From the NCBI RefSeq assembly GCF_015057185.1, contig NZ_SVEV01000011.1, positions 1-64,000 of the forward strand: a stretch of 64,000 nt of DNA. The letters run 5' to 3'. This document shows positions 26,477 to 35,961 of the stretch, in pieces. This stretch comes from Pseudobutyrivibrio sp. Its GTDB lineage: Bacteria; Bacillota; Clostridia; Lachnospirales; Lachnospiraceae. The position numbers were made by a program, and so were the translations under genes. Numbering within the stretch: position 1 is the first letter of the stretch; each line of letters begins with the position of its first letter. The notes under the pieces were generated by a model that did no database searches, was not told where the DNA came from, and worked only from the letters and a program-made list of their open reading frames with translations.

Positions 26477-28720
26477 ATGTATTTTGGGAAAGTTTTAGGC
26501 ACAACAACTGAGGATAATCAGGTCCTCATTAAATATGAGCAGCAAGAAGTAATTGTTCAGGTTATTACAGAGGAGATAGTCAGACTCTTTGTCCCTTGCT
26601 GGATGAAAGAATATGAGTCTGTTGCTATAGAAGGGGAGCCTGCAGTTCCTTGCGATTTTGACGTAATAGAGCAGCAGGGACAGGTTCAGATTAAAACACC
26701 TGCAGTAATTCTTACCTTAGGCGATGATTTCAAATTCGTATTTACGGATAAATACGGTGACGAGATTTTATCAAGCTATGATGGCGACAGAAAGAAATAC
26801 GAGGCCCTTAGCGAAGAAGATTTAGGGTTAGTCGAATCAGAAGGCCATCAGATGGCATTTATGCAAAAAGAGCATGTTGTGCAACAATTGTTTAAACTAA
26901 ATTCTGAAGATAGATTCTATGGAATGGGTGATAAAACAGGCTTCTTAAATAAGAGAGGTTATGCTTATCAGAATTGGAACTCGGACATTCCTCAAATACA
27001 TCATGAAAATATGCCAGCCCTTTATAAATCAATTCCATTTGTGATTGGAAAAGGGCCAGGCTACACTTACGGTCTTTTCTTTGACAATACTTTCCACAGT
27101 TATATGGATATGGGCAAGGAGTCATCTGAATATTTCTTCTATGGGGCAGATGGCGGCAATTTCGATATGTATTTTATTTCTGGTGAAAAGATACCAGACG
27201 TAATTGAACACTATACATATTTAACAGGTCGAGCTCCTTTGCCTCAGCTATGGACACTGGGATATCATCAGTGCCGTTGGGGCTATGATAGCGCAGCGGA
27301 TATTCGCGATGTGGCAATGAAAATGCGTCAACATCAGATTCCTTGTGAAAGTGTTCAATATGACATTGATTACATGGATGGTTATAGGGTATTCACTTGG
27401 AACGAAGAGGAATATGGCAAAAAGGGTGAACTGATTTCTGAGCTGGAAGAGAAAGGGTTCAAGGCTATTTGCATTATTGATCCTGGCGTAAAAGAAGATA
27501 AGGGATATTTTATGTATGACCAGGGAATAAAGAATGGTTATTTTGCCAAGGATAAGGATGGCAATGTCTACGTAAATACGGTATGGCCAGGCAAATCCGT
27601 TTTTCCGGATTTTGGTAGAGAAGAGGTTAGACAATGGTGGGCAAATAATCATCTAAAGTTAACGGATATGGGGGTTAAAGGAATCTGGAACGATATGAAC
27701 GAACCAGCCAGCTTTAATGGACCACTACCTAACGACGTTCAGTTTTCTATTAATGATAGGCTCACTACTCACGAAGAGGCTCATAACGTGTACGGACATT
27801 TTATGAGTATGGCCACCTATGAGGGCATGGCTGAAATAACAGGCAAAAGACCACTTGTAATCACAAGAGCTTGCTATGCTGGAACTCAAAAATATGCAGC
27901 AGTATGGACTGGAGATAATCAAAGTGTATGGTCTCATTTGCAAATGCTTATTCCGCAAATATGTAACCTAGGAATGAGTGGATTTACAATAGCAGGTACT
28001 GACATTGGTGGCTTTGGTGGAGATACAAATCCAGAGCTTTTGGTTCGTTGGGTGCAGGCTGCAACCTTCTGCACCTTCTACAGAAATCATTGTGCTAAGG
28101 GCCAATTAATGCAGGAGCCTTGGCAGTTTGGCGAAAAGGTTTTGGATATTTATCGTAAATACGTAGAACTCCACTACAGATTTTTACCTTATATTTATGA
28201 TCTTTTATTTGAAAGTCAGATTACTGGACTTCCTGTAATGCGTCCACTTGTGCTTCATTATGAGGATGACGAGAATACGTTTAATCTTAATAATGAATTC
28301 TTAGTAGGTGAGAATATGTTAGTGGCACCAATCGTAGAGCAGGGTGTTACTAAGCGCCTTGTATATTTACCTGCAGGAAACTGGATTAATTATTGGACAA
28401 AGGAAAGAATTACTGGAAATAAACATATTATTGTAGATGCACCTCTTGATATAATGCCAATTTTCATAAAGGAAGGCAGCATCATTCCTATGTATGAGGA
28501 TGTTCAGTATGTAGGTGAGAAAAAATACGATAAATTGAAGCTTTTAGTAGCAGGAGACTGTGCATGGGGCAGTCATTATCAGGACAATGGTGAGGACTTT
28601 GAATATATGGATGGTCAATATAATCTATATAGCTTTACCTATGAAAATGGTCAATTAGATACAGATATGCTACATGAAGGGTATGAAAAATATAATAGTA
28701 TAGAGGTAGAATTGATATAA
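26477..28720 (+). CDS. GH31 family alpha-glucosidase
   Basis: The 747-residue protein has a GH31 N-terminal beta-sandwich, the catalytic barrel and C-terminal domains. WNDMNEPASF near 403-412 carries the nucleophile Asp, and TGDNQSVW near 478 is the acid/base region. FYGMGDKTGFLNKRG and PVMRPLVLHYEDD are also typical. It hydrolyses alpha-glucosidic linkages of maltose-, isomaltose- or starch-derived oligosaccharides. There is no signal peptide, so it should act on imported sugars. AGGAGGGGG precedes the start. It lies 24 bp after the permease gene, so they may share a transcript. Confidence 0.93.
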   Translation: MYFGKVLGTTTEDNQVLIKYEQQEVIVQVITEEIVRLFVPCWMKEYESVAIEGEPAVPCDFDVIEQQGQVQIKTPAVILTLGDDFKFVFTDKYGDEILSSYDGDRKKYEALSEEDLGLVESEGHQMAFMQKEHVVQQLFKLNSEDRFYGMGDKTGFLNKRGYAYQNWNSDIPQIHHENMPALYKSIPFVIGKGPGYTYGLFFDNTFHSYMDMGKESSEYFFYGADGGNFDMYFISGEKIPDVIEHYTYLTGRAPLPQLWTLGYHQCRWGYDSAADIRDVAMKMRQHQIPCESVQYDIDYMDGYRVFTWNEEEYGKKGELISELEEKGFKAICIIDPGVKEDKGYFMYDQGIKNGYFAKDKDGNVYVNTVWPGKSVFPDFGREEVRQWWANNHLKLTDMGVKGIWNDMNEPASFNGPLPNDVQFSINDRLTTHEEAHNVYGHFMSMATYEGMAEITGKRPLVITRACYAGTQKYAAVWTGDNQSVWSHLQMLIPQICNLGMSGFTIAGTDIGGFGGDTNPELLVRWVQAATFCTFYRNHCAKGQLMQEPWQFGEKVLDIYRKYVELHYRFLPYIYDLLFESQITGLPVMRPLVLHYEDDENTFNLNNEFLVGENMLVAPIVEQGVTKRLVYLPAGNWINYWTKERITGNKHIIVDAPLDIMPIFIKEGSIIPMYEDVQYVGEKKYDKLKLLVAGDCAWGSHYQDNGEDFEYMDGQYNLYSFTYENGQLDTDMLHEGYEKYNSIEVELI

Positions 28721-28805
28721 AAAGCTCGCAATATTAAGTGAATATTTTGCATTGAACGATGAATTGTCACAAAGTTTGGGATATATATGTACTATTCATT
28801 AAAAA

Positions 28806-28823
28806 TGTGTGAATTATCACACA
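28806..28823. promoter_or_regulatory. Symmetric operator-like site upstream of the FIST gene
   Basis: TGTGTGA-ATTA-TCACACA is a perfect 7-bp dyad. It resembles Crp/Fnr-family sites, although the spacing of 4 rather than 6 bases differs from the CRP consensus. It lies 72 bp before the FIST gene. The remaining gap (28721-28894) holds nothing else I can name. Confidence 0.4.
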
Positions 28824-28894
28824 ATAAACGACACCTGTGATAAAATGTTAGTTGTTTAAATGAGATTATATACCTAACAGGAGGGGTTTGTTCT

Positions 28895-29989
28895 ATGCAA
28901 ATAACAATAGGTACTTCTACAAAACCAGATGTTGCTGCAGCTTTCGCAGAGGCCAGCACAAAATTATCGGACCCTAAGTTAATTATAATGCTATCGTCCT
29001 TTGATCAGTTTGAAAAGGCTACAGAATTACTTGAGGGTAAGTATCCTAACGTACCGAAAATCGGTACAGGAACAATTTCATATTATGATACGGATTCCTC
29101 TGATAAACGTCTAATGCTTATAGGCTTTGGCAATGACGCAGAAGTGGAAGTCGGAGTTGTTCGCAACCTTTCTACTGTTCCAATGGCATATATTCCTACA
29201 TTAATGGAGAAAATCTCAAAGGTACAGGCTGGAGATAACAACACTATTTGCTTGGAATTTTGCACAAATGATGAGGAACGCTTAGTTACTTCACTTAATG
29301 TAGCTTTGGAAAAGGCAAGAATTCCAATTGTAGGTGGAACCGTTTTCGGTTACCCACAGAACTACACTCCAAAGGTAATGATGAACGGAGAGCTTTTCCC
29401 AGATGCTTGCTGTTATGCACTGATTAAGAACAAATCCGGAAAAATTAGAACATATTCTGAGAATATTTTCGGACCAATGGAAGGTGCAAAAATCCATACA
29501 GCAACAAAGGTTAATTTGGCAACAAAGGAAGTTATTACCTTGGATGGAAGACCTGCAGCTGATGTATATTGCCAAGATGCAGATGTTAGCCGAGGCCAGA
29601 TTGTAGACAATGTACTTACAAATCCATTAGGACGTGTAATTGGTGATCAGATATTTATTTCTAGCCCATACGTGGTTGGAAACAATGGTTCACTAACCTG
29701 CTACAAAAAAATAAATGAAAATGATGCCATCCAGGTTTTGGAATTAAAAGACTACGATGCAATTAATGCTGATACAAGACGTGCTATAAAGGATGAGAAT
29801 AATAAGATTTCATTCATATTCTCAGTTAACTGTATTTATAGACATCTGCTGTTCACGAATCAAGGATATCTAAATACTCTCATTGGTAACATGAAAGCAT
29901 TGGGACCACATGTAGGTATTGTAGGTGGTGGAGAACAGTATAAAAAGCAACATGTAAATCAGACAATGGTTTGCGCGGTCTTTGAATAA
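28895..29989 (+). CDS. FIST-domain sensory protein
   Basis: The 364-residue protein matches FIST N and C domains. The N domain has KPDVAAAFAEASTKL, IIMLSSFDQF and IPKIGTGTISYY-like strands; the C domain ends with GNMKALGPHVGIVGGGEQYKKQHVNQT, close to the family GEi...N.T signature. FIST is a predicted small-ligand (possibly amino-acid) sensing module. AGGAGGGG precedes the start. There is no membrane segment or output domain. The soluble chemoreceptor gene follows after 23 bp, so it probably supplies that receptor with its input. Confidence 0.85.
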   Translation: MQITIGTSTKPDVAAAFAEASTKLSDPKLIIMLSSFDQFEKATELLEGKYPNVPKIGTGTISYYDTDSSDKRLMLIGFGNDAEVEVGVVRNLSTVPMAYIPTLMEKISKVQAGDNNTICLEFCTNDEERLVTSLNVALEKARIPIVGGTVFGYPQNYTPKVMMNGELFPDACCYALIKNKSGKIRTYSENIFGPMEGAKIHTATKVNLATKEVITLDGRPAADVYCQDADVSRGQIVDNVLTNPLGRVIGDQIFISSPYVVGNNGSLTCYKKINENDAIQVLELKDYDAINADTRRAIKDENNKISFIFSVNCIYRHLLFTNQGYLNTLIGNMKALGPHVGIVGGGEQYKKQHVNQTMVCAVFE

Positions 29990-30012
29990 ATCCTTAATTT
30001 GGAGGTAAAGGT

Positions 30013-30978
30013 ATGGGACTTTTTGGAAATAAAAAAGCTGCTGCTGAACAGGTAAATGTTTTAGCTGAAAAACAGGAGCAGAAAGCTGGCTTAAAAGAAA
30101 AAATGAAAGCGCTTCGTGAGGTTGGTCGATTTGCCATTGAGCAAAAGGAAAAGCTTCAGGATGAAGAGGCTAACACAATCGTAGGTATTGAGACTATCAG
30201 AGAATCATTTTCTGTGGTAGAGGACAAATACAGTTCAATATCTGAATCTGTTACCAATTTCCAGGAAGAGTTTAGAAATGTAGAAGAAATTTCTAGAGCT
30301 TTTGATGAGATTGTTCAGAAATTAAAGGTAACAGCAGATGACTCTCATGATGGAATGGAGAGAGTTGATAGCAGTTCTGGAACTGTTGCTGATACAATTG
30401 CGCAGGTTGAGGAAGTTTTTGATGCTTTCCAGAAGAGCTTTGATGATATCAGAGAAAAGGTTGAGTTAATCGGCGGATTTGCAAAGCAAACCAATCTTCT
30501 TGCTCTTAATGCTTCTATTGAGGCTGCTAGAGCCGGAGAGGCTGGACGAGGCTTTGCGGTAGTTGCAGATGAGGTTACAAACCTTTCTACAGAGATTCAA
30601 AGTGTTGTTACATCTATCTTTGATAGTATGAAGGAATTGGATGAAAACAATAATAGACTTGTTGAATCTGTAGATCATACAAAAGAAGCAATTGATGCAT
30701 CTCATGAGCGAGTAGTTGAAACTCAAGATATTGTAGGCCAGATAAAAGTTGTAGCTGATGAGGTTACAGAACAAAGCGAGCAGATGGCGGCAGTATTTGA
30801 GAATTGTAATTCTTCAATCAATGATATTTCCAATAATATTGAGGACTCACGAAGTTACTTCGATGCAGTTACAAATGATATTGAAGATATCAAAGTTAAG
30901 ATTACAGAAAAGGGATTCATGTTCGAGGATATGAATAACGTACTGGAACAAATTGCTCCACTAACGGATGTGAGATAA
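30013..30978 (+). CDS. Soluble methyl-accepting chemotaxis-type protein
   Basis: The 321-residue protein has no membrane helix. Its C-terminal two-thirds form an MCP signalling coiled coil with the hairpin tip [30 protein letters not shown], the most conserved segment of chemoreceptors. The N-terminal 50 residues are charged and hold no ligand domain. It should act in the cytoplasm through CheW and CheA. It is coupled to the FIST gene, which may act as a detached sensory domain. A terminator follows at once. Confidence 0.9.
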   Translation: MGLFGNKKAAAEQVNVLAEKQEQKAGLKEKMKALREVGRFAIEQKEKLQDEEANTIVGIETIRESFSVVEDKYSSISESVTNFQEEFRNVEEISRAFDEIVQKLKVTADDSHDGMERVDSSSGTVADTIAQVEEVFDAFQKSFDDIREKVELIGGFAKQTNLLALNASIEAARAGEAGRGFAVVADEVTNLSTEIQSVVTSIFDSMKELDENNNRLVESVDHTKEAIDASHERVVETQDIVGQIKVVADEVTEQSEQMAAVFENCNSSINDISNNIEDSRSYFDAVTNDIEDIKVKITEKGFMFEDMNNVLEQIAPLTDVR

Positions 30979-30983
30979 TTTTT

Positions 30984-31013
30984 ATGGACGGCGGACCTGC
31001 CGTCCATTTTTTT
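30984..31013 (+). terminator. Terminator of the FIST-MCP operon
   Basis: ATGGACGGC pairs with GCCGTCCAT around six bases, followed by TTTTTTT. Confidence 0.9.
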
Positions 31014-31063
31014 CGGGAACTTTTTATGTTAGAATGTAACAAATTACTTTTATGGAGATGAAC

Positions 31064-31969
31064 TTGGCAACAAAAGACAATAAAACTAAAACAACTACAA
31101 AGAAAAAAGGACCAAGCCAAACTGCGCCTGCTGGGTTTAAGGGAAAGAATCAGGCATTTCTAGATGCTGAGTATCTTAGCATGCGCTATAAAAAGGGCTC
31201 TATAGAGGATGTTATCTCTGTTGGTGTGGTTATTACGACTCCAGAGCATGTGGAGTTGGACAGGTATTATTCCACAATACAGCTGACTAGAGGTCACAAA
31301 TTACCACCTCTTATTGTGGAGCTTACAGGGCTTACAAACGAAGAGCTTGAATTTGCACCTTCCTATGAGGAGGTTATGACAGAGCTTCTTTCTAGAATCA
31401 AGAAATGGCAGGTTGGAAAGATTTGCGTTTGGGGTGGTGACAAAAACAGTTTCCAGAGAGACTTTGAATCCAGAGAATTGGAGAAGCCTCTCAAACGAGG
31501 TGTGGCCAAATTTATAAGCACCTTTGAAAACATTCAAAAGGAAGTGAGCTTAGACGTCACAGGTGGATTAGATGCAAACCTATCTCTTGCAGATATGAAA
31601 ACAATCTGTGGCTTAGGCGGATATGTAGCACATAATGCATTGCAGGATGCTGAGGATATGCTGGAGTGTATTCGTCTTATAGAGACGGATCAGATGAAAT
31701 ATGATGGCGTCAAAGCAGCAGAATATAAAAAGTTCCGTGGAGAATACGTGAAAAATCGTAGCTTCGGTGAGGAAGAGGACGAAGGTTATATTATTAAATC
31801 TAAATATGGCCAGAAATTCTACGAAGAAATTCAGAAAATGAATTTTAAGGACGACCCAAAAACAAAGGCTTTTATGGACGATTTGGGCTACATCATAGGT
31901 AAGGGAGACGTTTATATGGGAACCTTTGCTGAGATGATGGCTGAGAACACTGAGGAGCATAATAATTAG
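31064..31969 (+). CDS. DEDDh 3'-5' exonuclease (KapD-like)
   Basis: I prefer TTG 31064, six bases after GGAG, over ATG codons at 31052 and 31058 that lack a site. After a Lys/Thr-rich lead, the exonuclease motifs are FLDAEYLS (motif I, D and E), GGDKNSFQRD (motif II) and HNALQDAEDM (motif III H and D). This is the RNase T/DnaQ superfamily, closest in pattern to KapD and exonuclease ERI-1-like proteins. It should trim RNA or DNA 3' ends. A C-terminal 80-residue charged tail is extra. It begins an apparent gene run with the flavoredoxin and M18 genes. Confidence 0.8.
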   Translation: MATKDNKTKTTTKKKGPSQTAPAGFKGKNQAFLDAEYLSMRYKKGSIEDVISVGVVITTPEHVELDRYYSTIQLTRGHKLPPLIVELTGLTNEELEFAPSYEEVMTELLSRIKKWQVGKICVWGGDKNSFQRDFESRELEKPLKRGVAKFISTFENIQKEVSLDVTGGLDANLSLADMKTICGLGGYVAHNALQDAEDMLECIRLIETDQMKYDGVKAAEYKKFRGEYVKNRSFGEEEDEGYIIKSKYGQKFYEEIQKMNFKDDPKTKAFMDDLGYIIGKGDVYMGTFAEMMAENTEEHNN

Positions 31970-31977
31970 GAGATACA

Positions 31978-32553
31978 ATGAGCAAACAAAAATGGAAACC
32001 AGGTAATATGATTTATCCTCTTCCAGCAGTACTTGTTACTTGTAGAAGTAAAGCTGGGGAGGATAATGTTTTGACTGTAGCTTGGACTGGTACAGTTTGC
32101 ACCAATCCACCTATGGCTTATATTTCTGTTAGACCTAGCAGACATTCTTATGAAATGATTAAGGAGACAGGCGAGTTCGTCATCAACCTTACAACAGAGG
32201 AGATAGCCTTTGCTACTGATTACTGTGGTGTGACCAGCGGTAGGGATGTAAATAAAATTGAAAAATGCGGCTTGCACAAGGTGGAGGCAGATGAAGTAAA
32301 TGTTCCGATGATTGTTGAATCGCCAGTCAACATTGAGTGTAAAGTGCGAGAAATACACGAATATGGCAGTCACACAATGTTTGTGGCTGATGTTTTGTGC
32401 GTTCATGCAGACGAAAAATACATGAATGAAAATGGTAAATTTGAGCTGGAAAATTCAAAGCCATTAGCATATTCTCATGGCACATATTTTGGATTAACCA
32501 GCCCTCAAGGTACCTTTGGATATTCAGTAAAGAAAGAAGGAAAGAAAAAATGA
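31978..32553 (+). CDS. Flavin reductase-like (flavoredoxin) protein
   Basis: The 191-residue protein has the split-barrel FMN-binding fold of the flavoredoxin/DIM6-NTAB group: PLPAVLVTC, TVAWTGTVCTNPPMAYISVRPSRHSYEMI and GEFVINLTTEE. AGGAGATACA lies ahead of the ATG, eight bases after the exonuclease stop, and the 3' end overlaps the next gene by four bases. These proteins bind FMN and take part in electron transfer; the partner is unknown. Confidence 0.88.
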   Translation: MSKQKWKPGNMIYPLPAVLVTCRSKAGEDNVLTVAWTGTVCTNPPMAYISVRPSRHSYEMIKETGEFVINLTTEEIAFATDYCGVTSGRDVNKIEKCGLHKVEADEVNVPMIVESPVNIECKVREIHEYGSHTMFVADVLCVHADEKYMNENGKFELENSKPLAYSHGTYFGLTSPQGTFGYSVKKEGKKK

Positions 32554-33857
32554 ATAAGACAGTAAAGGGGTTATTTGATTTTATCGAAAAGAGTCCTTCA
32601 CAGTTTCATGCTATTGAGAATCAGAGACAGGCTTTTTTGACAGCGGGCTTTGAAGAACTTCAGGAATCAAAGCAGTGGGAGATTTTACCAGGAAAGAGCT
32701 ATTTTGTTACAAGAAATGGCTCTTCTATTATTGCCTTTAGAATGCCTACAAATGACTATACCAGCTTTATGATTATGGCCTCCCATAGTGATTCCCCTAC
32801 ATTTAGAATTAAGGAAATGCCTGAGATGAAAGAGGGGCATTATGTTAAGCTTAACACTGAAAAATATGGTGGTATGCTGATGGCCCCATGGTTTGATAGA
32901 CCTCTTTCCATTGCAGGAAGAGCTATAGTTAAAAATGGAGACAGCAAGCTTAAGGTTTGCCTAGTGGATTTAGACAGAGATTTGTGCATGCTTCCATCCC
33001 TTGCAATTCACATGAATAGAGAGGCAAACGATGGTTACAAATACAATGCACAAAAGGATATGCTCCCACTTATCTCTATGGATGAGAAATTCAACCTTAA
33101 GGAGCTTGTGGCCAAGTCTCTTTTGGTAAAGGCGGAAGATATCGTAGGCTCTGATTTGTTCCTTTACAATCGTGAGCCGGGCAAGGTTTGGGGTGCTGAT
33201 GAGGAGTTTATTTCTTGCAGACGTCTTGACGATTTGCAGTGCTCTTACAGCTCAATGGTTGGCTTGTTAGCTGCAAAGAATTCTAAAACAGCAATTCAGG
33301 TACATGCTACTTTTGATAACGAGGAGGTAGGTAGCGGTACAAAGCAGGGTGCTGATTCTACATTCTTATTTGATGTTTTAACAAGGATAAATGAGGCAGT
33401 TGGCGGCAACAATTCTAGACTCCTTGCAGCTATTGCTAATTCATTTATGGTATCAGCAGATAATGCCCATGCCCTTCATCCTAATTATTCAGAGAAAAGC
33501 GACCCGACTAATAAGGTTTACATGAATGAGGGAATCGTAATTAAATTCAATGCAAACCAAAAGTACATGACTGATGGACTTGCATTTGGCATTTTCTCAG
33601 AGATTTGCAAAAAGGCAAAGGTTCCATATCAGACCTTTGTAAATAGGTCAGATGTAGCTGGTGGTTCTACTCTTGGAAACATTTCAAATGCCCATGTTTC
33701 GATTAACGGAGTGGACATTGGATTGGCTCAATTGGCTATGCATTCTCCATATGAAACAGCAGGTGCAAAAGATACTGATTATTTAGTGAAATTAGCAAAG
33801 ATTTTTTATGAAACAATTATTGAAAATACAGCATCCCTTGACTATACTTTGAAGTGA
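32550..33857 (+). CDS. apeB: M18 family aminopeptidase
   Basis: The 435-residue protein matches M18 metallo-aminopeptidases: SPSQFHAIEN, MIMASHSDSPTFRIK (first zinc His/Asp), ISCRRLDDLQC, ATFDNEEVGSGTKQGADS (catalytic Glu), SADNAHALHPNYSEK and VNRSDVAGGSTLG. A final HSPYETAGAKD supplies the last metal His. It removes N-terminal residues, usually acidic or hydrophobic, from peptides in the cytoplasm. The ATGA overlap couples it to the flavoredoxin gene. Confidence 0.95.
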   Translation: MNKTVKGLFDFIEKSPSQFHAIENQRQAFLTAGFEELQESKQWEILPGKSYFVTRNGSSIIAFRMPTNDYTSFMIMASHSDSPTFRIKEMPEMKEGHYVKLNTEKYGGMLMAPWFDRPLSIAGRAIVKNGDSKLKVCLVDLDRDLCMLPSLAIHMNREANDGYKYNAQKDMLPLISMDEKFNLKELVAKSLLVKAEDIVGSDLFLYNREPGKVWGADEEFISCRRLDDLQCSYSSMVGLLAAKNSKTAIQVHATFDNEEVGSGTKQGADSTFLFDVLTRINEAVGGNNSRLLAAIANSFMVSADNAHALHPNYSEKSDPTNKVYMNEGIVIKFNANQKYMTDGLAFGIFSEICKKAKVPYQTFVNRSDVAGGSTLGNISNAHVSINGVDIGLAQLAMHSPYETAGAKDTDYLVKLAKIFYETIIENTASLDYTLK

Positions 33858-33904
33858 TTTTTGTTTTTACTAAAGTAAATTACTAGATGTTTGGGGGAAG
33901 GGAT

Positions 33905-34693
33905 ATGAAGTTTAGACCTTGTATTGACATTCATAATGGAAAAGTGAAACAAATTGTTGGTTCGACTATTTCTGATTTAGGGAAAAAGGATGGCCATCCA
34001 AAGGAGAATTTCGTGGCAGACAAGGGTGCTGCCTACTACGCGAAGCTCTATCAGAAAGATGGACTCAAAGGTGGCCACATTATTAACCTTAACATGATAG
34101 GCACTCCAGAATACGAAGCTTCTAAAAACGAGGCTATTTTAGCTCTTAGAGCCTATCCAGGAGGCTTGCAGTACGGCGGCGGCGTAAATGCTGAAAATGC
34201 AAGAGAGTATATTGAAGAGGGAGCAAGTCACGTAATCGTAACTTCTTATGTATTCAATAACGGAAGAGTTGATTTTGATGCTCTTTCTGAAATATCCCAT
34301 ATAGTTGGTAGAGAACATTTGGTGCTTGATTTATCCTGCACCAGAATCGATGATAAATTTTATATTGTTACTGATCGTTGGCAAAAGGTTTCTAAGGAAA
34401 TTATTACATATAATTTCTTAGATAAACTCGCATTTTATTGCGATGAATTTCTGATTCATGCGGCAGACGTAGAGGGACGACAGAGTGGTATAGACAGAGA
34501 CCTTGTTGGTCTTTTGGCAGGCTACACGAAAGTGCCAATCACTTATGCCGGTGGCGTTTCAGATTATGGTGATATCGAGCTTATTAGTTATCTTTCTGAT
34601 AATGGTATGGATTTCACCGTTGGTTCAAGTCTCGATTTATTTGGCGGTAATCTTTCATATGAGAGAATTGTCAAAAGAATAGTATCGAGATAG
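33905..34693 (+). CDS. hisA: HisA-like phosphoribosylformimino-AICAR ribotide isomerase, eukaryotic type
   Basis: ATG 33905 after GGGGGAAGGG gives 262 residues. The sequence is of the yeast HIS6/plant type: FRPCIDIHNGKVKQIVGSTI, GGHIINLNMIG, LQYGGGVNAENAREYIEEGASHVIVTSY, VLDLSCTR and ITYAGGVSDYGDIELI. These differ from standard bacterial HisA. The enzyme opens the ribose ring of ProFAR in histidine biosynthesis. No other his gene is in the window, so it stands apart from a his operon. It follows the M18 gene by 47 bp. Confidence 0.88.
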   Translation: MKFRPCIDIHNGKVKQIVGSTISDLGKKDGHPKENFVADKGAAYYAKLYQKDGLKGGHIINLNMIGTPEYEASKNEAILALRAYPGGLQYGGGVNAENAREYIEEGASHVIVTSYVFNNGRVDFDALSEISHIVGREHLVLDLSCTRIDDKFYIVTDRWQKVSKEIITYNFLDKLAFYCDEFLIHAADVEGRQSGIDRDLVGLLAGYTKVPITYAGGVSDYGDIELISYLSDNGMDFTVGSSLDLFGGNLSYERIVKRIVSR

Positions 34694-34726
34694 GTTTTTT
34701 CGTTTTATGCGACATAGGAGGCAACA

Positions 34727-35941
34727 ATGTTCAAGGTAAACACTAACTTTCAAAAGCTACCAGGCAGCTATCTTTTCTCAACCATAGCGAAAAAGGTTGC
34801 GGCTTACAACCAGGCTAATCCAAATGCGGATATTATTCGACTTGGTATTGGCGATGTCACTCAACCAATTGCTCCAGCTATGATTTCAGCACTTCATAAG
34901 GCTGTTGATGAGATGGCTGATGCAAATACTTTCCACGGTTATGCACCAGATTTAGGATACTCATTCCTTCGTGAGGCCATTGCAAAAAATGACTATCAGT
35001 CACGAGGCTGCAATATTTCTGCTGATGAGGTTTTTGTTTCCGACGGAGCAAAGTCTGACTCTGCTGATATTCAGGAGTTATTTTCAGCTGATGCTAAAAT
35101 TGCTGTTTGTGATCCTGTTTATCCAGTATATGTTGATTCTAATGTTATGGCAGGCCGTTGTGGTACATTTGATGAAGCTACAGGTAAATGGTCTGACCTC
35201 ATTTATATGCCAACAACAGCTGAGAACAAATTTGTTCCAGAATTTCCTAAGGAGACTCCAGATGTTATATATCTTTGTCTTCCAAACAACCCAACAGGAA
35301 CAACACTTACAAAATCACAGCTTCAGCTCTGGGTTGATTATGCAAACAAAAATGGCTGCTTAATTATTTTTGATGCAGCCTACGAAGCATACATTTCTGA
35401 GTCTGATGTTCCTCATTCTATATATGAATGTGCAGGAGCAAAGACTTGTGCTATCGAGATTCACTCATTCTCAAAGAATGCAGGATTTACAGGCGTTCGT
35501 CTCGGCTATACAGTTGTACCTAAGGATTTGGTATTCGATGGAGTTGCGCTCCACGGAATGTGGGCTCGCCGTCACGGGACAAAATTCAATGGTGCACCTT
35601 ATATTATTCAGCGTGCAGGAGAGGCTGTATATTCTACAGAAGGACAGGCTCAGATCAAAGAGCAGGTTGGATATTATATGAACAATGCAAAGACTATTTA
35701 CACAGGTCTTAAGGATGCAGGATTTGAAGTATATGGTGGTGTAAATGCTCCATATATTTGGTTAAAAACACCTGACAAGATGACATCATGGGATTTCTTT
35801 GATTATCTATTAGAGAAAGTTCAAATAGTTGGTACTCCAGGAGCTGGATTTGGTCCATCTGGTGAAGGCTATTTCAGACTTACAGCTTTTGGTTCAGCAG
35901 AGAATACTGCTAGAGCTATTGAGCTAATCAAAAACCTTTAA
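34727..35941 (+). CDS. dapL: LL-diaminopimelate aminotransferase
   Basis: The 404-residue protein is a class I PLP aminotransferase with DapL features: LPGSYLFSTIAKKV, IRLGIGDVTQPI, FHGYAPDLGYSFLREAIA, FVSDGAKSDSADIQELF, the LCLPNNPTGT loop and SFSKNAGFTGVRLGY with the PLP lysine. It converts tetrahydrodipicolinate directly to LL-diaminopimelate for lysine and peptidoglycan, replacing DapC/D/E. AGGAGG lies before the ATG. There is no nearby dap or lys gene. Confidence 0.96.
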   Translation: MFKVNTNFQKLPGSYLFSTIAKKVAAYNQANPNADIIRLGIGDVTQPIAPAMISALHKAVDEMADANTFHGYAPDLGYSFLREAIAKNDYQSRGCNISADEVFVSDGAKSDSADIQELFSADAKIAVCDPVYPVYVDSNVMAGRCGTFDEATGKWSDLIYMPTTAENKFVPEFPKETPDVIYLCLPNNPTGTTLTKSQLQLWVDYANKNGCLIIFDAAYEAYISESDVPHSIYECAGAKTCAIEIHSFSKNAGFTGVRLGYTVVPKDLVFDGVALHGMWARRHGTKFNGAPYIIQRAGEAVYSTEGQAQIKEQVGYYMNNAKTIYTGLKDAGFEVYGGVNAPYIWLKTPDKMTSWDFFDYLLEKVQIVGTPGAGFGPSGEGYFRLTAFGSAENTARAIELIKNL

Positions 35942-35961
35942 TAAAGGGGATACTTTTAGTA

